Below are positions 18,830 through 29,000 of a stretch of 64,000 nucleotides of DNA, in pieces; position 1 is the stretch's first letter, and each line of letters opens with the position of its first letter. Under the pieces are notes generated by a model. That model searched no databases. It was not told the DNA's origin and was given only the letters and a program-made list of their open reading frames with translations. A program made the position numbers and the translations under genes. Origin of the DNA: Sinohyriopsis cumingii (taxonomy: Eukaryota > Mollusca > Bivalvia > Unionida > Unionidae); the NCBI GenBank assembly GCA_028554795.2, contig CM068842.1:22044590-22108589 (forward strand), in the 5' to 3' direction.

Positions 18830-19242
18830 AATTCCAGAGTTCTGTGGCTCTCCGAGGGGTTAGTGGACGTCAGAGGCGTGTCTCCGTCTAAAATGGGGTT
18901 CTGATTGTGGTTGGAGTGGTGACTGACACTGGCACTGGACACAAGGTTCCCGTGGTTCCCGTTCGAGGAGAATTTCAGGGAGGGATTGGGAAGCAGGTAA
19001 CCGATGCAACTGCTCAATAAAATGGTCCACAATTGTTTGTCTCCTTGTTGCAAACTCAAATTGGCGATGGGTGCCCCGATGACACAATACACCACGAAGA
19101 TTTGGCAGAAAAAGACGATTTGCGTTTTAGGCACACGTTCTCCACACCACACCCACAAGGGTTGTTTTTGTAAATCTTGCACAGAAGAACTGGGTGAAGG
19201 TGGAGTGGTCGACGTAGCTGCGTCTGCTGTGTGAAAGGGCAT
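18826..19242 (-). CDS. Small two-helix membrane protein, 138 aa
   Basis: The first ATG gives MPFHTADAATSTTPPSPSSS. Two hydrophobic stretches follow, around IVFFCQIFVVYCVIGAPIAN and LWTILLSSCIGYLLPNPSL, then a Ser/Asn-rich tail. The GDK-LWT-LLSS-GYLLPNP pattern is, as I recall, a recurrent membrane protein beside the penton gene in animal Polintons. It lies 5 nt after the integrase stop and overlaps the penton start. Likely a virion or envelope-interacting membrane protein; function not known. Confidence 0.7.
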   Translation of the reverse strand: MPFHTADAATSTTPPSPSSSVQDLQKQPLWVWCGERVPKTQIVFFCQIFVVYCVIGAPIANLSLQQGDKQLWTILLSSCIGYLLPNPSLKFSSNGNHGNLVSSASVSHHSNHNQNPILDGDTPLTSTNPSESHRTLEL

Positions 19243-19247
19243 GATGG

Positions 19248-20357
19248 TCACTTCTTTTTATAGTCGATGACTTGCGAAGCGTCGATCCAAGAATCAAAAC
19301 TGGGTGGATATCCTTTCCAACGTACTTTGACTTCTTTGACACGTCGTTTGCCCACTTTACGGGTTCTGCGTTCGAGAATGCTTTCGATGTCGTACACGTC
19401 GTCTTCTTTTTTGGTGACACGTTGTAACTCGGGCAAATAAAACGTTCCTTTGAGTACTTCTCCGTTCATGTCTTCCAATTTATAGACGGCAGGATGACGG
19501 CCATGCACTCGTCCAGTGACACGAAACAATTCGGTCGTCCAGTTAGGTAAGTAACCTTTGTCGAAAGTGCGTTTGGTTTTGCCAATGCGCACCCAATCTC
19601 CTACGGTCAACTCTCCACTTTTCTTGGGGACAGCCCTTGTCGGGGACGTACCAAACAGGCGCTCAAACACCAGTACTTCGTTGTCGGGAGTCACTTCTTG
19701 CGGAGCACGTCCGATGCTTCGATGGTAAGATTGGTTGTACGCTTGCACCAGGTGCGGTAAGATGTCGATGTACTTCAGAGTGTGGTGATGCGTAAAATAT
19801 TTCCACATGCGTTCTTTCAAAGTGCGTTGAAAACGTTCCACGATGCTGGCTTTGGTTTCGGGATTCTCGGTGGTAAAAAAATGAATGTCACGTTTCTTTA
19901 ATTCTTTTTGAAAAGCTTGGTTCAGAAATTTGGTGCCTTTGTCCGTTTGCCATCGAAGAGGGTGACGACCGCTTTGTTTCAACACCCGTTGCAGGGCTCG
20001 CACTAACTCGCTGCTCGATTTGGAAGTCAAGGGCACGACCCAGGCAAATTTGGAAAAGACGTCGATGACACAAAACAAATATTTGTAGCCACGACTGTAG
20101 CTGGCCAAATGAGAGACATCGGCTAAATCGGCTTGCCATTGATGATCGATGCCTTCCACTCGGGTGCGACTTCTGGCAAACTTGCGTCGAATGGGTTTGT
20201 GCAAAGTGTAGGTAGCTTGTTCTTGTAACCATCGTTGCACTTGAGGTAAACGGAGACTTTTCAGTGGCGTTTTGGCAGCACGATACAATTTTTGAACTCC
20301 TGCGTAACCTGCAGGATGGGAGGGATCGTAGTAAATGCTGGCTAAGACTTTTTCCAT
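19248..20357 (-). CDS. INT: Retroviral-type integrase with C-terminal chromodomain, 369 aa
   Basis: Catalyses element insertion. The DDE core is visible: first Asp in QWQADLADVS, second in WQTDKGTKFL, Glu in KASIVERFQRTLKERM. The region before it is a short helical segment rather than a clear HHCC zinc domain. The C-terminus has GDWVRIGKTKR (SH3-like) and a chromodomain, YDIESILERR...VRWKGYPPSFDSWID. The frame is intact and starts at the first ATG, 12 nt after the preceding gene. The copy-B integrase is a pseudogene, so this is the only usable integrase in the window. Confidence 0.95.
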   Translation of the reverse strand: MEKVLASIYYDPSHPAGYAGVQKLYRAAKTPLKSLRLPQVQRWLQEQATYTLHKPIRRKFARSRTRVEGIDHQWQADLADVSHLASYSRGYKYLFCVIDVFSKFAWVVPLTSKSSSELVRALQRVLKQSGRHPLRWQTDKGTKFLNQAFQKELKKRDIHFFTTENPETKASIVERFQRTLKERMWKYFTHHHTLKYIDILPHLVQAYNQSYHRSIGRAPQEVTPDNEVLVFERLFGTSPTRAVPKKSGELTVGDWVRIGKTKRTFDKGYLPNWTTELFRVTGRVHGRHPAVYKLEDMNGEVLKGTFYLPELQRVTKKEDDVYDIESILERRTRKVGKRRVKEVKVRWKGYPPSFDSWIDASQVIDYKKK

Positions 20358-20369
20358 TTTGTTGGTGTG

Positions 20370-21074
20370 TTAATAAGTCACCCACTCTTCGGTGATGCTA
20401 CTTTGGGTGGGACGGAAGGGTGGTTTGGAAACGGATTTACGTGTCCGATGGGCTACGGGAGTAGAAGTCGAAGGTAGTGGTGGTGGTGGAGGTAGCAATG
20501 GAATGGCTTTGGTTTTCTTTTCTTTTTTCACTTCTGGTTTCCCTTCTTTCTTTTTCACTTCTGTCGAAGGAGGCGTGGACATCATCTTTTTAACCCAAGC
20601 TTTCATTTCTTCTCGTTGGGGTGTGGGGGGACGGGGTCAACAAGGATGCTGCAATCTTACTCGAAATGGGAGCTGCTGACGGTGTTTGAAACACTTCTCG
20701 CATCTCTTTTTCCTCAGGCCTTGTGGGGTAGCATCTCTGGTGACCCTTGGGGATGGTAGTGGTGGTGGTGGTGGTAATGATGACTGTGCTGGACATTTCA
20801 TCAAGGTCTTACAATCTTTCAGAGTGGGTAGAGCTGTTTCGTCTAAAGTTTTCTGGTGAAAAAGTTGCAGTCGTTGCAAGAGTTGACCGTACTTTTGCGA
20901 TTTTTCTGTTTCGGACAAATCTTGGCGATCCATCAAGGACTGCAATTCGTGTTGTAACTGGGACATCTCGCTCAAATTGGGATTGGGAGGTAAATGCGGG
21001 GTGCGTTCTTCTTGCCACCGATGGTATTCCATCCATCGTTTGTAAGGCACTAAAGCTAGTTTTCGTCCTTCCAT
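20370..21074 (-). pseudogene. Pro/Ser-rich Polinton protein, frame disrupted
   Basis: Homolog of the intact 207-aa gene at 39740-40363. It starts MEGRKLALVPYKRWMEYHRW and stays in frame through about residue 120. Two compensating frame changes then place the middle (about 20800-20640) in another frame, with a stop at 20637-20639 in the original frame, before the ending HRTRKSVSKPPFRPTQSS returns to it. Function unknown; it lies between the integrase and the small core-like gene. Confidence 0.65.
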
Positions 21075-21123
21075 GGGGTTGTCAGGGGTCGATTCTGAGA
21101 TCTTGGGACTTCCGAAGGCCTTT

Positions 21124-21510
21124 TTATCTTGCTCCCACCAGTCCTCCCAACATGGTTCCCAAGACTCCTTTCAGTATGGGGCCTAACAAGAGAGGCAAAA
21201 TGCCTCCACGTTGGACCAACATCTTCTTTTTTTGACGAATGGGAATTTTCTTTCGAACCATTTGGCGAAGAACGTGACGATGCCTGCTTAAGCATTGTTT
21301 CTGGTGTTAGGACAAAGGGATCGTGCCTTTCAAAACGTTCAAACAACATTCGCACACGGTATCAATGACCTCTTTGGAGGGCGTTTGAATGAGTTTTTTT
21401 CGTAGGGGTGGAGAAGCTTTGGACAGGACAGATAACATGTCCCCATGTTTGGCTAAACGTGGTGGCAGTCCTTTCCTTTTCTTTCCTTGGGGTTTTCTGG
21501 AGGGTGACAT
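21124..21510 (-). pseudogene. Small basic-hydrophobic virion protein with one nonsense codon
   Basis: Same length as the intact 128-codon gene at 39304-39690. It starts MSPSRKPQGKKRKGLPPRLA. One AAA to TAA change after KGTIPLS (21307-21309) truncates it at about half; the rest stays open and encodes the Lys-rich segment and the Gly-rich hydrophobic tail. The arrangement of Cys pair (CECC), basic middle and hydrophobic C-terminus resembles the mu/pX-like small proteins common in Polintons. Confidence 0.7.
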
Positions 21511-21569
21511 CTTTGAGTCTTCAGGAGCACCAAAAAAACACTGATACCCTACTTGGTCACAGGTCTTTT

Positions 21570-22523
21570 TTATACTGGAACGCGTCGCCACTGATTGTCT
21601 TTACGTCGTATTAGTTTGAGGACAGGCATGACACGTCGTGCAGGGGTACGTAACGGGCTAAATCGAGCCAGTTCTTGCTTGGACAAATCCAGTAAACTTT
21701 GTAACATGCCCGATCTTTCATGGACTTTGATTTTGGGAGAAGGTACTTTGTGAGCAGCAGCCACTGCCACTAAATTGGAGGGTCCTGCCACTGGGGAAGT
21801 TCTTTTGGGGGTAATCAACGGAGAAGTTCTTGGTGTGATCAACGTCTCCATGTACTCTTCAGTTCCTGGTGTCATCAACGGAGAAGTGGACAAACGTGAG
21901 GATGCCGGAGACGCAGTCACTGCCGTGGTGGCAGATCGTGGTTTGCGAGTGTAAGGTTGCGTCCTGGCCGAAGTACCTCTCTTGCGACTAGTTTTCTTCT
22001 GTGGACGTTTCTTTTTCTGGGGACTTTTTCTCTGTTTATTTTTCTGGGGGCTTTTTTTCTTTTTCCGGGGTGGTGTCTGGTAAGAGGAGGGTCCCGCCAC
22101 TGGAGAAGTTCTTCGTGGGGACCTGGTCTTTTTCTTTTTCTTCTTGGGGCTTCGTTGGACTTTTGTCTTGGGGATAACTTTGGGGGCATTAGGATCCCAT
22201 CTTAAGAGTGAGCGAATGATGACGCCTCCTAGAGTACCGCTCCCTCCAGGTTTCAAAATGATTTGTTTTTTGGTTTGAGTGTCGATGCGGGGATCGGTCA
22301 GTTGGACCAAAGCGACTTTGTTTCGATCGAAAAAGCGTTTGGTTTGATGAGGAATCTGAATGATTCCTTGGAGTAATTGACGTGCCGTCACCGTGAACCA
22401 TCGTAAGACTTCTTTGAGACTAGCTTCTAAGACACGAGCTCGTGTTTGTGGATTTTTTTCTCGACTGATGCCATACAAGGCACGAATCAATTTGACGGGA
22501 AGATGCGACTGAAGGGACGTCAT
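21570..22523 (-). CDS. Basic core-like protein, 317 aa
   Basis: Starts MTSLQSHLPVKLIRALYGIS. Residues 1-110 form a conserved helical domain with LRWFTVTARQLLQGI and GGSGTLGGVIIRSLLRW. Residues 115-260 are Lys/Arg/Ser/Pro-rich with repeats of SPKKKKK and TSPVAGPS, suiting DNA condensation or nuclear targeting. The last part (ERSGMLQSLLDLSKQELARF) is again conserved. It ends five codons later than copy B because the B stop TGA is TGG here. Likely packaged with DNA, in the manner of adenovirus core proteins; this role is inferred. Confidence 0.7.
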   Translation of the reverse strand: MTSLQSHLPVKLIRALYGISREKNPQTRARVLEASLKEVLRWFTVTARQLLQGIIQIPHQTKRFFDRNKVALVQLTDPRIDTQTKKQIILKPGGSGTLGGVIIRSLLRWDPNAPKVIPKTKVQRSPKKKKKKTRSPRRTSPVAGPSSYQTPPRKKKKSPQKNKQRKSPQKKKRPQKKTSRKRGTSARTQPYTRKPRSATTAVTASPASSRLSTSPLMTPGTEEYMETLITPRTSPLITPKRTSPVAGPSNLVAVAAAHKVPSPKIKVHERSGMLQSLLDLSKQELARFSPLRTPARRVMPVLKLIRRKDNQWRRVPV

Positions 22524-22576
22524 GTTCACACTGTGTGAGACAGACGAAAAAGGGTCTGAGGTTTTTATAGATTTTT

Positions 22577-23320
22577 TTATGGGGAGTGAAATGAAGTCGA
22601 GGATGGAGACGTGTACAGGACAGGCCCTCCGTCTTGGCACCAGTGGTGAAACAAGTGGGTACGAAATCGCAAATCCTCGGGAGTCGTAGGTTTCAAATCG
22701 ACGAGTAAATAGGCGTGTGGTGTTTGAGTGGCATCGTCGTACGCCTGAGTCAGCCAAGGCGTTCCTAACTGTTTGGCTAAGACTTGCACTTGCGATTTAT
22801 CTCGAGGGCTTTTAAACAAGACCACGTAATGCGCATTGAGACTGATGGTGCGATGGGCTATACTTTGTTGAAACAAATTTTGGGTGATGTAAACGACACT
22901 GGCATTACGGTGATGCCCTTTGCGTGTGAACCACAATTTAATTTCTTCTTCGTCTTCTCCTAACATGTCGTCGAAAATGACCAAATGGGTTTGACGGGAG
23001 TCAGAGACGATGCTGTCGTCTTCTTTAGGAATGCCTTCCACAAACACGATGGAATCGCCTTGACATTCTCGCAAGAGGCTGTACGCCGATTGCCACTCTT
23101 TGTAACACCACACGATCCGTTGAGGTGGCCGATCGATCAAATGATGTTTATGTTCGATCAAACGTTTGACGAATTCGGTTTTGCCTGAACCGCTAGGTCC
23201 AGCAATGAGCATGTTAAAGGGATGGCGAAGATACAAAGCCTCCCAACTGGCACGATCTAAGTGTTCGTCGATGACTTTGACGGTAGAGGAAGAGGGAGCA
23301 GAGACAGTAGAGGCAGCCAT
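22577..23320 (-). CDS. ATP: Genome-packaging ATPase (A32/FtsK-HerA type), 247 aa
   Basis: Pumps DNA into the capsid in this virus lineage. Walker A is GPSGSGKT (about residues 46-53) and Walker B is THLVIFDDM. A later VVYITQN matches sensor motif III of A32-like ATPases. The ATG at 23320 is the first after a TATATAAAC box at about 23367. The gene is full length compared with the B copy, which differs by Ala for the first Gly of Walker A. Confidence 0.92.
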   Translation of the reverse strand: MAASTVSAPSSSTVKVIDEHLDRASWEALYLRHPFNMLIAGPSGSGKTEFVKRLIEHKHHLIDRPPQRIVWCYKEWQSAYSLLRECQGDSIVFVEGIPKEDDSIVSDSRQTHLVIFDDMLGEDEEEIKLWFTRKGHHRNASVVYITQNLFQQSIAHRTISLNAHYVVLFKSPRDKSQVQVLAKQLGTPWLTQAYDDATQTPHAYLLVDLKPTTPEDLRFRTHLFHHWCQDGGPVLYTSPSSTSFHSP

Positions 23321-23406
23321 TGTGTGAGAAATGTCACTTGTGACACGAAAACAAACAAGACAAGAGTTTATATACTTTTTCAGAACACGTTTATTGAACG
23401 TTTTTT

Positions 23407-23751
23407 TCAAGCATGAATACGAAAGACAAAAATACATAAAAGCCAAAGGCTTAAGTACAAGAATAAGAGGCACATGATAACTATGAACGTGGAATAAAAA
23501 CAAGTGTCTGTACAACATGTTTTGGGTAATGTTCTAACCAGTTCTATAGCAGGGGGTAAGGTCACACAAGTGTCCTCCCGAAAGGGTCTTTCAGGCCTGT
23601 CCACGACAGTCCCGTCCTGGGTGATGGGTTCTTCTGGCACCGTCACTAACACGGGTTGAAAAGTAACTTTTTTCCTTGAACAACTCTCGTGCATACTGGG
23701 CCACTTCTTGGGTCCAAGCCTCAAAACCCCATTCTTTCCAGGCACGGACAT
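23407..23751 (-). CDS. Overlapping single-pass membrane protein, about 114 aa
   Basis: The C-terminus has one strong membrane segment, STFIVIMCLLFLYLSLWLLC. The N-terminal third overlaps the gene at 23591-23914 in another frame. The start is uncertain: ATG at 23751 (MSVPGKNG) or a later ATG (MHESCSRKK). The frame is kept in copy B (37085-37435) with several differences, which supports it. Function unknown. Confidence 0.55.
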   Translation of the reverse strand: MSVPGKNGVLRLGPKKWPSMHESCSRKKVTFQPVLVTVPEEPITQDGTVVDRPERPFREDTCVTLPPAIELVRTLPKTCCTDTCFYSTFIVIMCLLFLYLSLWLLCIFVFRIHA

Positions 23752-23914
23752 CTGTCCAATGGGGATGTAAGTCACAAGCTACACACACATCGTCATACAC
23801 GTCTTGGCTAGCTAAAAGTTGACGAATCTTTTTTTCCTGTTGAGGTCGAGAAGTATCCAGATGAAAACGCAAGGCTTTGAGTAAAAGGAGTTTTTCGTGA
23901 CCATTTAAGGCCAT
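23591..23914 (-). CDS. Small helical protein, 107 aa
   Basis: Starts MALNGHEKLLLLKALRFHLD; helical, with a DVYDDVCVACDLHPHWTDV segment holding Cys and His. Its ATG overlaps the last codons of the gene at 23905-24129. Copy B has the same frame at 36922-37245. Function unknown. Confidence 0.6.
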   Translation of the reverse strand: MALNGHEKLLLLKALRFHLDTSRPQQEKKIRQLLASQDVYDDVCVACDLHPHWTDVRAWKEWGFEAWTQEVAQYARELFKEKSYFSTRVSDGARRTHHPGRDCRGQA

Positions 23915-24129
23915 TGAGGTGGTAAGTACTGATCGTAAAGAGTCCACAAAGAATCGGCTGGTAAACGAAATCCCAGAAAACAAGTCACTAAGACACACAC
24001 CACTTGTCGTCCCAAATTAAATGGATAAAATTCTTGTAATAATTGATGGTAATGATCGACGGTTTGAATATGGTCATTGAGTACCTTCCACGGAATCTGT
24101 TGAATGATATGTGACATAATCCGTGGCAT
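23905..24129 (-). CDS. Small protein, 74 aa
   Basis: Starts MPRIMSHIIQQIPWKVLNDH and has a hydrophobic middle around GRQVVCVLVTCFLGFRLPAD. It overlaps the F-box-like gene upstream and the 107-aa gene downstream. It is conserved in copy B at 36707-36931. Function unknown. Confidence 0.55.
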   Translation of the reverse strand: MPRIMSHIIQQIPWKVLNDHIQTVDHYHQLLQEFYPFNLGRQVVCVLVTCFLGFRLPADSLWTLYDQYLPPQWP

Positions 24130-24604
24130 GGCAACTTGATTTTACAGTGTCTTTGTTTCGGAAGCAATAAAGGTAATTTCTAACCAAACATGTTCGTTCT
24201 CCAGTAGGGAATTTAAATGTTACATACTGTAACTGAAACGTCAGAGTTTGTCTAGATGTTTCGTCTTTTACTAAGCAGATTCCATGTAACAAATGTTGGT
24301 AATCCTTTAACTCGTCTTCCTCAATACGTTGCAGTAAGTGAATCTCGAAGTAACCAAAATTACGAACGTCTAGTCCATCATCATCATCATTCATACACTG
24401 AAAGTGTTCAACAAAGTCTAACCAATGAAAAAGTTTCTGACGAATCAGTCCTCTTATACCATTCAGGTACCAGTGGTTAAAGATCTGGTGACGTAACGGA
24501 TGCAATTGTTCTTTACGTTTCACTTGTATTTTCACCAGCTCTCGGTAAATCCTTTCTCTCAACTCCTCAGGTAAGCCCAAAATGTTCTCTTGTTAAGTAT
24601 CCAT
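24074..24604 (-). pseudogene. F-box-like small protein, copy 3, early stop
   Basis: The frame opens MDT at 24604 and meets TAA at codon 4, where the sister genes have Leu (TTA/CTA). After that it is open to 24074 and reads LPEELRERIYRELVKIQVKR, then a body like 36244-36735 of copy B. The first helix looks like an F-box (LP-EL---I---L). It overlaps both neighbours. Confidence 0.6.
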
Positions 24605-24839
24605 AAGTATATACACTGTTTTTGGAATCGTTGGGTGGTGGCCAATAGCCTCGTTTAACTTTGTGCCTAATGTAATATCCACTCATAATCAGTCTTCTTG
24701 TACTTTGGAACATAGCATAATTTAAAAACGGACGAATCACTTTGAGTTTGCGTTTCACTTGTATTTTGATCAGTTCTCGGTAAATGCGTTCTCTCAACTC
24801 CACAGGCAAAGCACGAATGTTCTCTAGCAAAGTATCCAT
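24567..24839 (-). CDS. F-box-like small protein, copy 2, short (90 aa)
   Basis: Starts MDTLLENIRALPVELRERIY with the same first 30 residues as its sisters, then a different, shorter and Tyr/Arg-rich body. It may be a truncated or recombined paralog. It lies 12 nt after copy 1 and overlaps copy 3. Function unknown; the F-box likeness rests on the leading LPVELRERIYREL helix only. Confidence 0.5.
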   Translation of the reverse strand: MDTLLENIRALPVELRERIYRELIKIQVKRKLKVIRPFLNYAMFQSTRRLIMSGYYIRHKVKRGYWPPPNDSKNSVYTYGYLTREHFGLT

Positions 24840-24851
24840 GAATAGGTCATA

Positions 24852-25307
24852 CTAAATCCTCTTTGGTCTGACACAAGAAATGTACTGTTTGCACAAACAT
24901 GGTTTTACTTCAGTGTCGAATTTAAATCGTTCAGTCACTAATTTGCACATTACAATTCGTTCAGAAGTTTCCTCTTTCACCAAGTTGACATTGTGTTCAA
25001 GATGTTGGTAATTCGTTAACTCTTCCTCTGGAAGTCGATGCAGTACGTTTACAATGATGTAGGTAGAATCGCCCATACCAAACCAATCCTTTTTAAAACT
25101 AGAGGATCGTTGATCAATGTCTGTCCGATGGAACATTTTCAATTGAATCAGTCCTTGTATAGCCTTCAGGTACCAGTGGTTCAAACACTGGTGACGTAAC
25201 GGATGCAATTGTTCTTTACGTTTCACTTGTATTTTGACCAGCTCTCGATAAATGCGTTCTCTCAACTCCACAGGCAAAGCACGAATGTTCTCTTGTAAAG
25301 TATCCAT
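24852..25307 (-). CDS. F-box-like small protein, copy 1, 151 aa
   Basis: Starts MDTLQENIRALPVELRERIY. After the F-box-like helix comes VKIQVKRKEQLHPLRHQ, shared by all copies, then a variable acidic middle and a conserved RFKFDTE-type C-terminal stretch. If a true F-box, it would link host SCF ubiquitin ligase to a target; this is inference. It lies directly downstream of the BIR gene, in an arrangement that suggests one transcription unit. Confidence 0.5.
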   Translation of the reverse strand: MDTLQENIRALPVELRERIYRELVKIQVKRKEQLHPLRHQCLNHWYLKAIQGLIQLKMFHRTDIDQRSSSFKKDWFGMGDSTYIIVNVLHRLPEEELTNYQHLEHNVNLVKEETSERIVMCKLVTERFKFDTEVKPCLCKQYISCVRPKRI

Positions 25308-25332
25308 GAACAGATTATGGTAAGAAGTTACT

Positions 25333-25972
25333 TCACTGTCTCGGTCCCACTAAGGGTAAGTAATGACAATTCGGTGACCATCGAGCATGTTCAACGTAGG
25401 CCGAATCTTGCGGTTCCCAGTGGTGAAGTGACACACCGCAACTGAAGCACTTGACTTTATCTCCTTCGCCCAAGTAGAAAAATCCGGCTCTGGCTAATTC
25501 TTCGTGGGTCGGTCCTCCCAGATACTTAGGCCATTTTCCTTTGAACGATTGAAGACGATTTTCAAAGTCGCAGTATTCCGACAAACGCACAGGAAACGAA
25601 TATTCGTCTTTCACAGGTTCGTTTCGATGAGGGTTGGGTGACATGAACAGGAGTTTGCTCAGGGCTGGATGACATCCGTAGGGAGGTAAACGTGAATGGT
25701 CGACATTCCCCTTTAAAACGAAACTCAGTAAAATGTCCAAGAGGACGAGCGGCATCACTTTCGCATCCCACAGGTTTGACATGCACAGCATCACTTTCCA
25801 TGATAGGGGTAGGGACACTAAAGTTCCCATGATGCTTTACGGCATCGCTCAGGTCACAAGGTACAGCATCGTACCCATCGCAAGGCTCACAATCGCATTC
25901 CACTTCAGAAACCTCACACTTGAATTGTTCCTTTCTAAACAACTTGTTCTGTGTTTCTCTGAAAGTATTCAT
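25333..25972 (-). pseudogene. BIR-domain (IAP-like) protein, frameshifted
   Basis: Homolog of the intact gene at 35196-35834. It opens MNTFRETQNKLFRKEQFKCE at 25972; one extra base near 25690 shifts the frame. The second half keeps a BIR zinc fold: FENRLQSFKGKWP, GFFYLGEGDKVKCFSCG, then HW and ...EHARWSPNCHYL, giving C-x2-C-x16-H-x6-C. BIR proteins bind and block caspases or other apoptosis factors. As written only a separate C-terminal frame is open. Confidence 0.75.
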
Positions 25973-26013
25973 CTTGTTCACTCGGTCTTGGTAGTCACAA
26001 TGAACTATCGATC

Positions 26014-29000
26014 TTACCTAGGGTTCCTTTTTATATAAAGACCAATACCGACGTGACCGTACGGCAACGTAAAGTGATTGGGAAGTCGCACTCGCTTCTG
26101 GTATACAATTTGATAGAGTTTTTCCAAGGGAGGACTGACGATGTGGTGAGTGGGTAAACGTACAATTTTGTTCGGTTGATAGGTGGTCACTTTAAAGTTT
26201 CCATCCTCTCCCAATTGCAAGGCTTCTTTCAATATCCCAAAGTTGACCACTCGACTGGTACGATGATTCAGAGTCAGTCCTTTCACTTTGCACGTCGTGT
26301 GCACTTCTCCTTGTTTGTCCCGGTATTCGTAGCCGTAATTTTTGGGACCGCCACTGACGAAACTTAGAATCTTGTCGTCGGGATGCTCGTCTGTCCAGGC
26401 TCCTAGACGGTCTCCTTCGATGTCAGGGTGATGTTGAATCGGGTGATGGATGTAAATGCAACTGTCCGTGTCAAAGTACAGGACGCGTTCCCCTAACAGT
26501 TCTAAAGCTTCGTACAATTTTAAGCGAGCATGAGCTGTCACGTAAGCCGCAATGATGACATTTCCAAAAGGGTCGTCTTGTACAAAGTCCAGATCTTCTT
26601 CGTAATTGACCAAGATCAAATCCTCTCGAACGACGTCCACGTGTTTCATGTATTTGGTTTTGTCGTGAATCATCTGGAAGTAGCGGGAAGGTTCTGTCAA
26701 ATATTCCGTCTTGGGTAAACACGGTCGTGTGCCATTTTACCCCACAAGCAATTTAACATCACTTTGGCAAACGATCGCCTGCCTTCGTTTTTCCCGATGT
26801 GGTCTAAAGAGATGCCTTCTTGTTCGTAGTATTTCTCTTTGAATTGTATTTGGTCTTCGGGAGTGTGACACCAGGAAGGATAGCCGCTGGCTTCTTGCTT
26901 CAGTTTCAAAAAGGCATCCACGTAGTCAGCGAAAATGCCTTTCTGAGTAGGGTCACCCTTGTGGTACTGTTGTGTCTTGGGAAAGTGGCAAATTTCGTAC
27001 ACTTCTAACAATTGGTATCCCATGTCCAGAGCTTTGAACAATTCTACGCTGACCCAGGTTCCCGTCAAGGCACGTTCTTCCTCGTTATGCTGACAAGGTT
27101 GGTCTTGGTTGCACGTTTCGGCACAAGTACGGCACAAGGGAAACATCAGTTTGCCTTGACAATGGTGAGGTAAGACGGGATGGTATAGGTTCGTGGGAGG
27201 CAAAACTTTACACTTGATCAAGCCTTCGTATTGTCGAATGTTTTTCAGGTCGATGTGTTCCGTTAACAATTGCGGGTGCCCTACGGGAAAGCGACAATAT
27301 TTGCACACGTAGGGATACAGCGAACACACGTCCAAGTATTTGATTTCTTCTCCTTTCTCTTCATCGGCTTGGTACAGCAAACAGGTGGCATTGGTCCTTC
27401 CTCCGTACAAACTATCCCTCGGGTTCAGCGGGTCCATGAACTGGTAACTTTCCACGAGGCGTTTAAACTCGGGATCGGTTTTCATACGGTGATCGTACTC
27501 GTGTTCCCACATTTCCACCACTTGGTATCCTTGCTGTTCCAACTTTAGGCGCCGCTGACAAGTGTCCTGGTACAAGTCTTCCATGGTCCGTTGTAAAAAC
27601 TGATTTTTAGTGTCACGGTCAGGGTAGCAGACGGGACATCCGTGAAATAAGCAACCGTTAAACTCGTACACGATCTTGGGGTTTTCTAAGTCCCAGCCAT
27701 CGACCGAATACGTTCCGATGGTCTTTTCGCCCCCTCCGTTGCGGGCATGCTGAATCCACTTGTCTTCCTTGTCGCACAAGTAATGTAACCAACGTAGGGC
27801 TTTGACCGAGTATTGACGTTTGACAAAGTGGGTCGTTTGAGGACTGATGACAGCCACGGTCTTTTCAGGCATGAATCGTTGTCTATACACTAAGGAACAC
27901 GCTTTGGCAATGGTGCAAGCTTCTTTCAAAGGATCGACCCCTCCGTGTTCCATGAACAGTTCTCGAAAATTTCCACAGCAACGTCGTAAAATGTCCACGT
28001 CGGAACGACAATACTTTAGCATTTCTTCCTGAAAGTCGAAAGGGTCCGAGGCGTGAGCCTGGTACCAAGCGTAGAAAGCTTCTCGTTGTTCGGTACGCAT
28101 GTTGTCGGGGTCGTAATAGTGAGCCTCAGGTAAATGGGGTAGAACGGCGTGTTGATTGGCTTCCGTATTGAAAAAGTGTGGAAAGTACCCTTTAGCCATT
28201 TCTGTCATTCCAAACGTTTTAGGCATTCGACTCAAAGGCATGTCCAGGTAACTCATCGAATCTTTAAACTGCACTTGTCCCACTTTCATGAAAATGATTT
28301 TGGCTCCGTTCAAAGTCACTTTAGGACGCTCGGTGCCTTGTTCCGTATAGTATCTGAGAAGAAACTGTCCATCGTATCCGGAGAAATTGTGAGCCATCAC
28401 CGTGGCATGACGATGACAATCTCCGTAACGTTCGATGTCCTCTTGGCTCCACGTCTTGTCGACGGGGTCTAAGACCCATCGAGCGAAATCGGCTAGCGTA
28501 TTCGGTCCCCGAAAGATTTTTTCACGCCCTCAAGGAATCTTGCTGCAGTGAGGGCAATGACAGAAGATAGGTTCTTGAACGCACTTCTCGCACGCTCGAT
28601 GAGCCACGCAGAAATTAGGAATGTGAATGCCAGTCTCTTGCATGCATTCGAAATCGAAAAAGATGAAATTGCCTTTCTTCTTCTGACCGTCTTCTTTCTC
28701 TGGTGGGGGTTGGTATTTTTGCACGTAGCATTGGTGTTCCAAGTCCACGATGTGGTGACAAATGTGACATTTTTTCTTTCCTCGACATACGTGTGCCTTG
28801 GCATTATTGGTAACTATGACTTGTCTACACGTAGGTCACAATCTCAGGAGTTGACATTTCTGCTGTGAACCTTGTGTTTTCAAATGTTGTTGGTAATAGG
28901 TAGGGCTGACAAACGCGCGCAGACAAGTTGAACAAGGCACTGGTTCTTCGCTCAGACAGGGTGGAGAGGCCAAACATCCTGGACATTTCATTCCACAATG

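Noticed and set aside
26471-26722. Frames antiparallel or out of frame within the polymerase, integrase and ATPase genes
   Set aside because: They recur in both copies only because the true genes are conserved; they have no motifs of their own.
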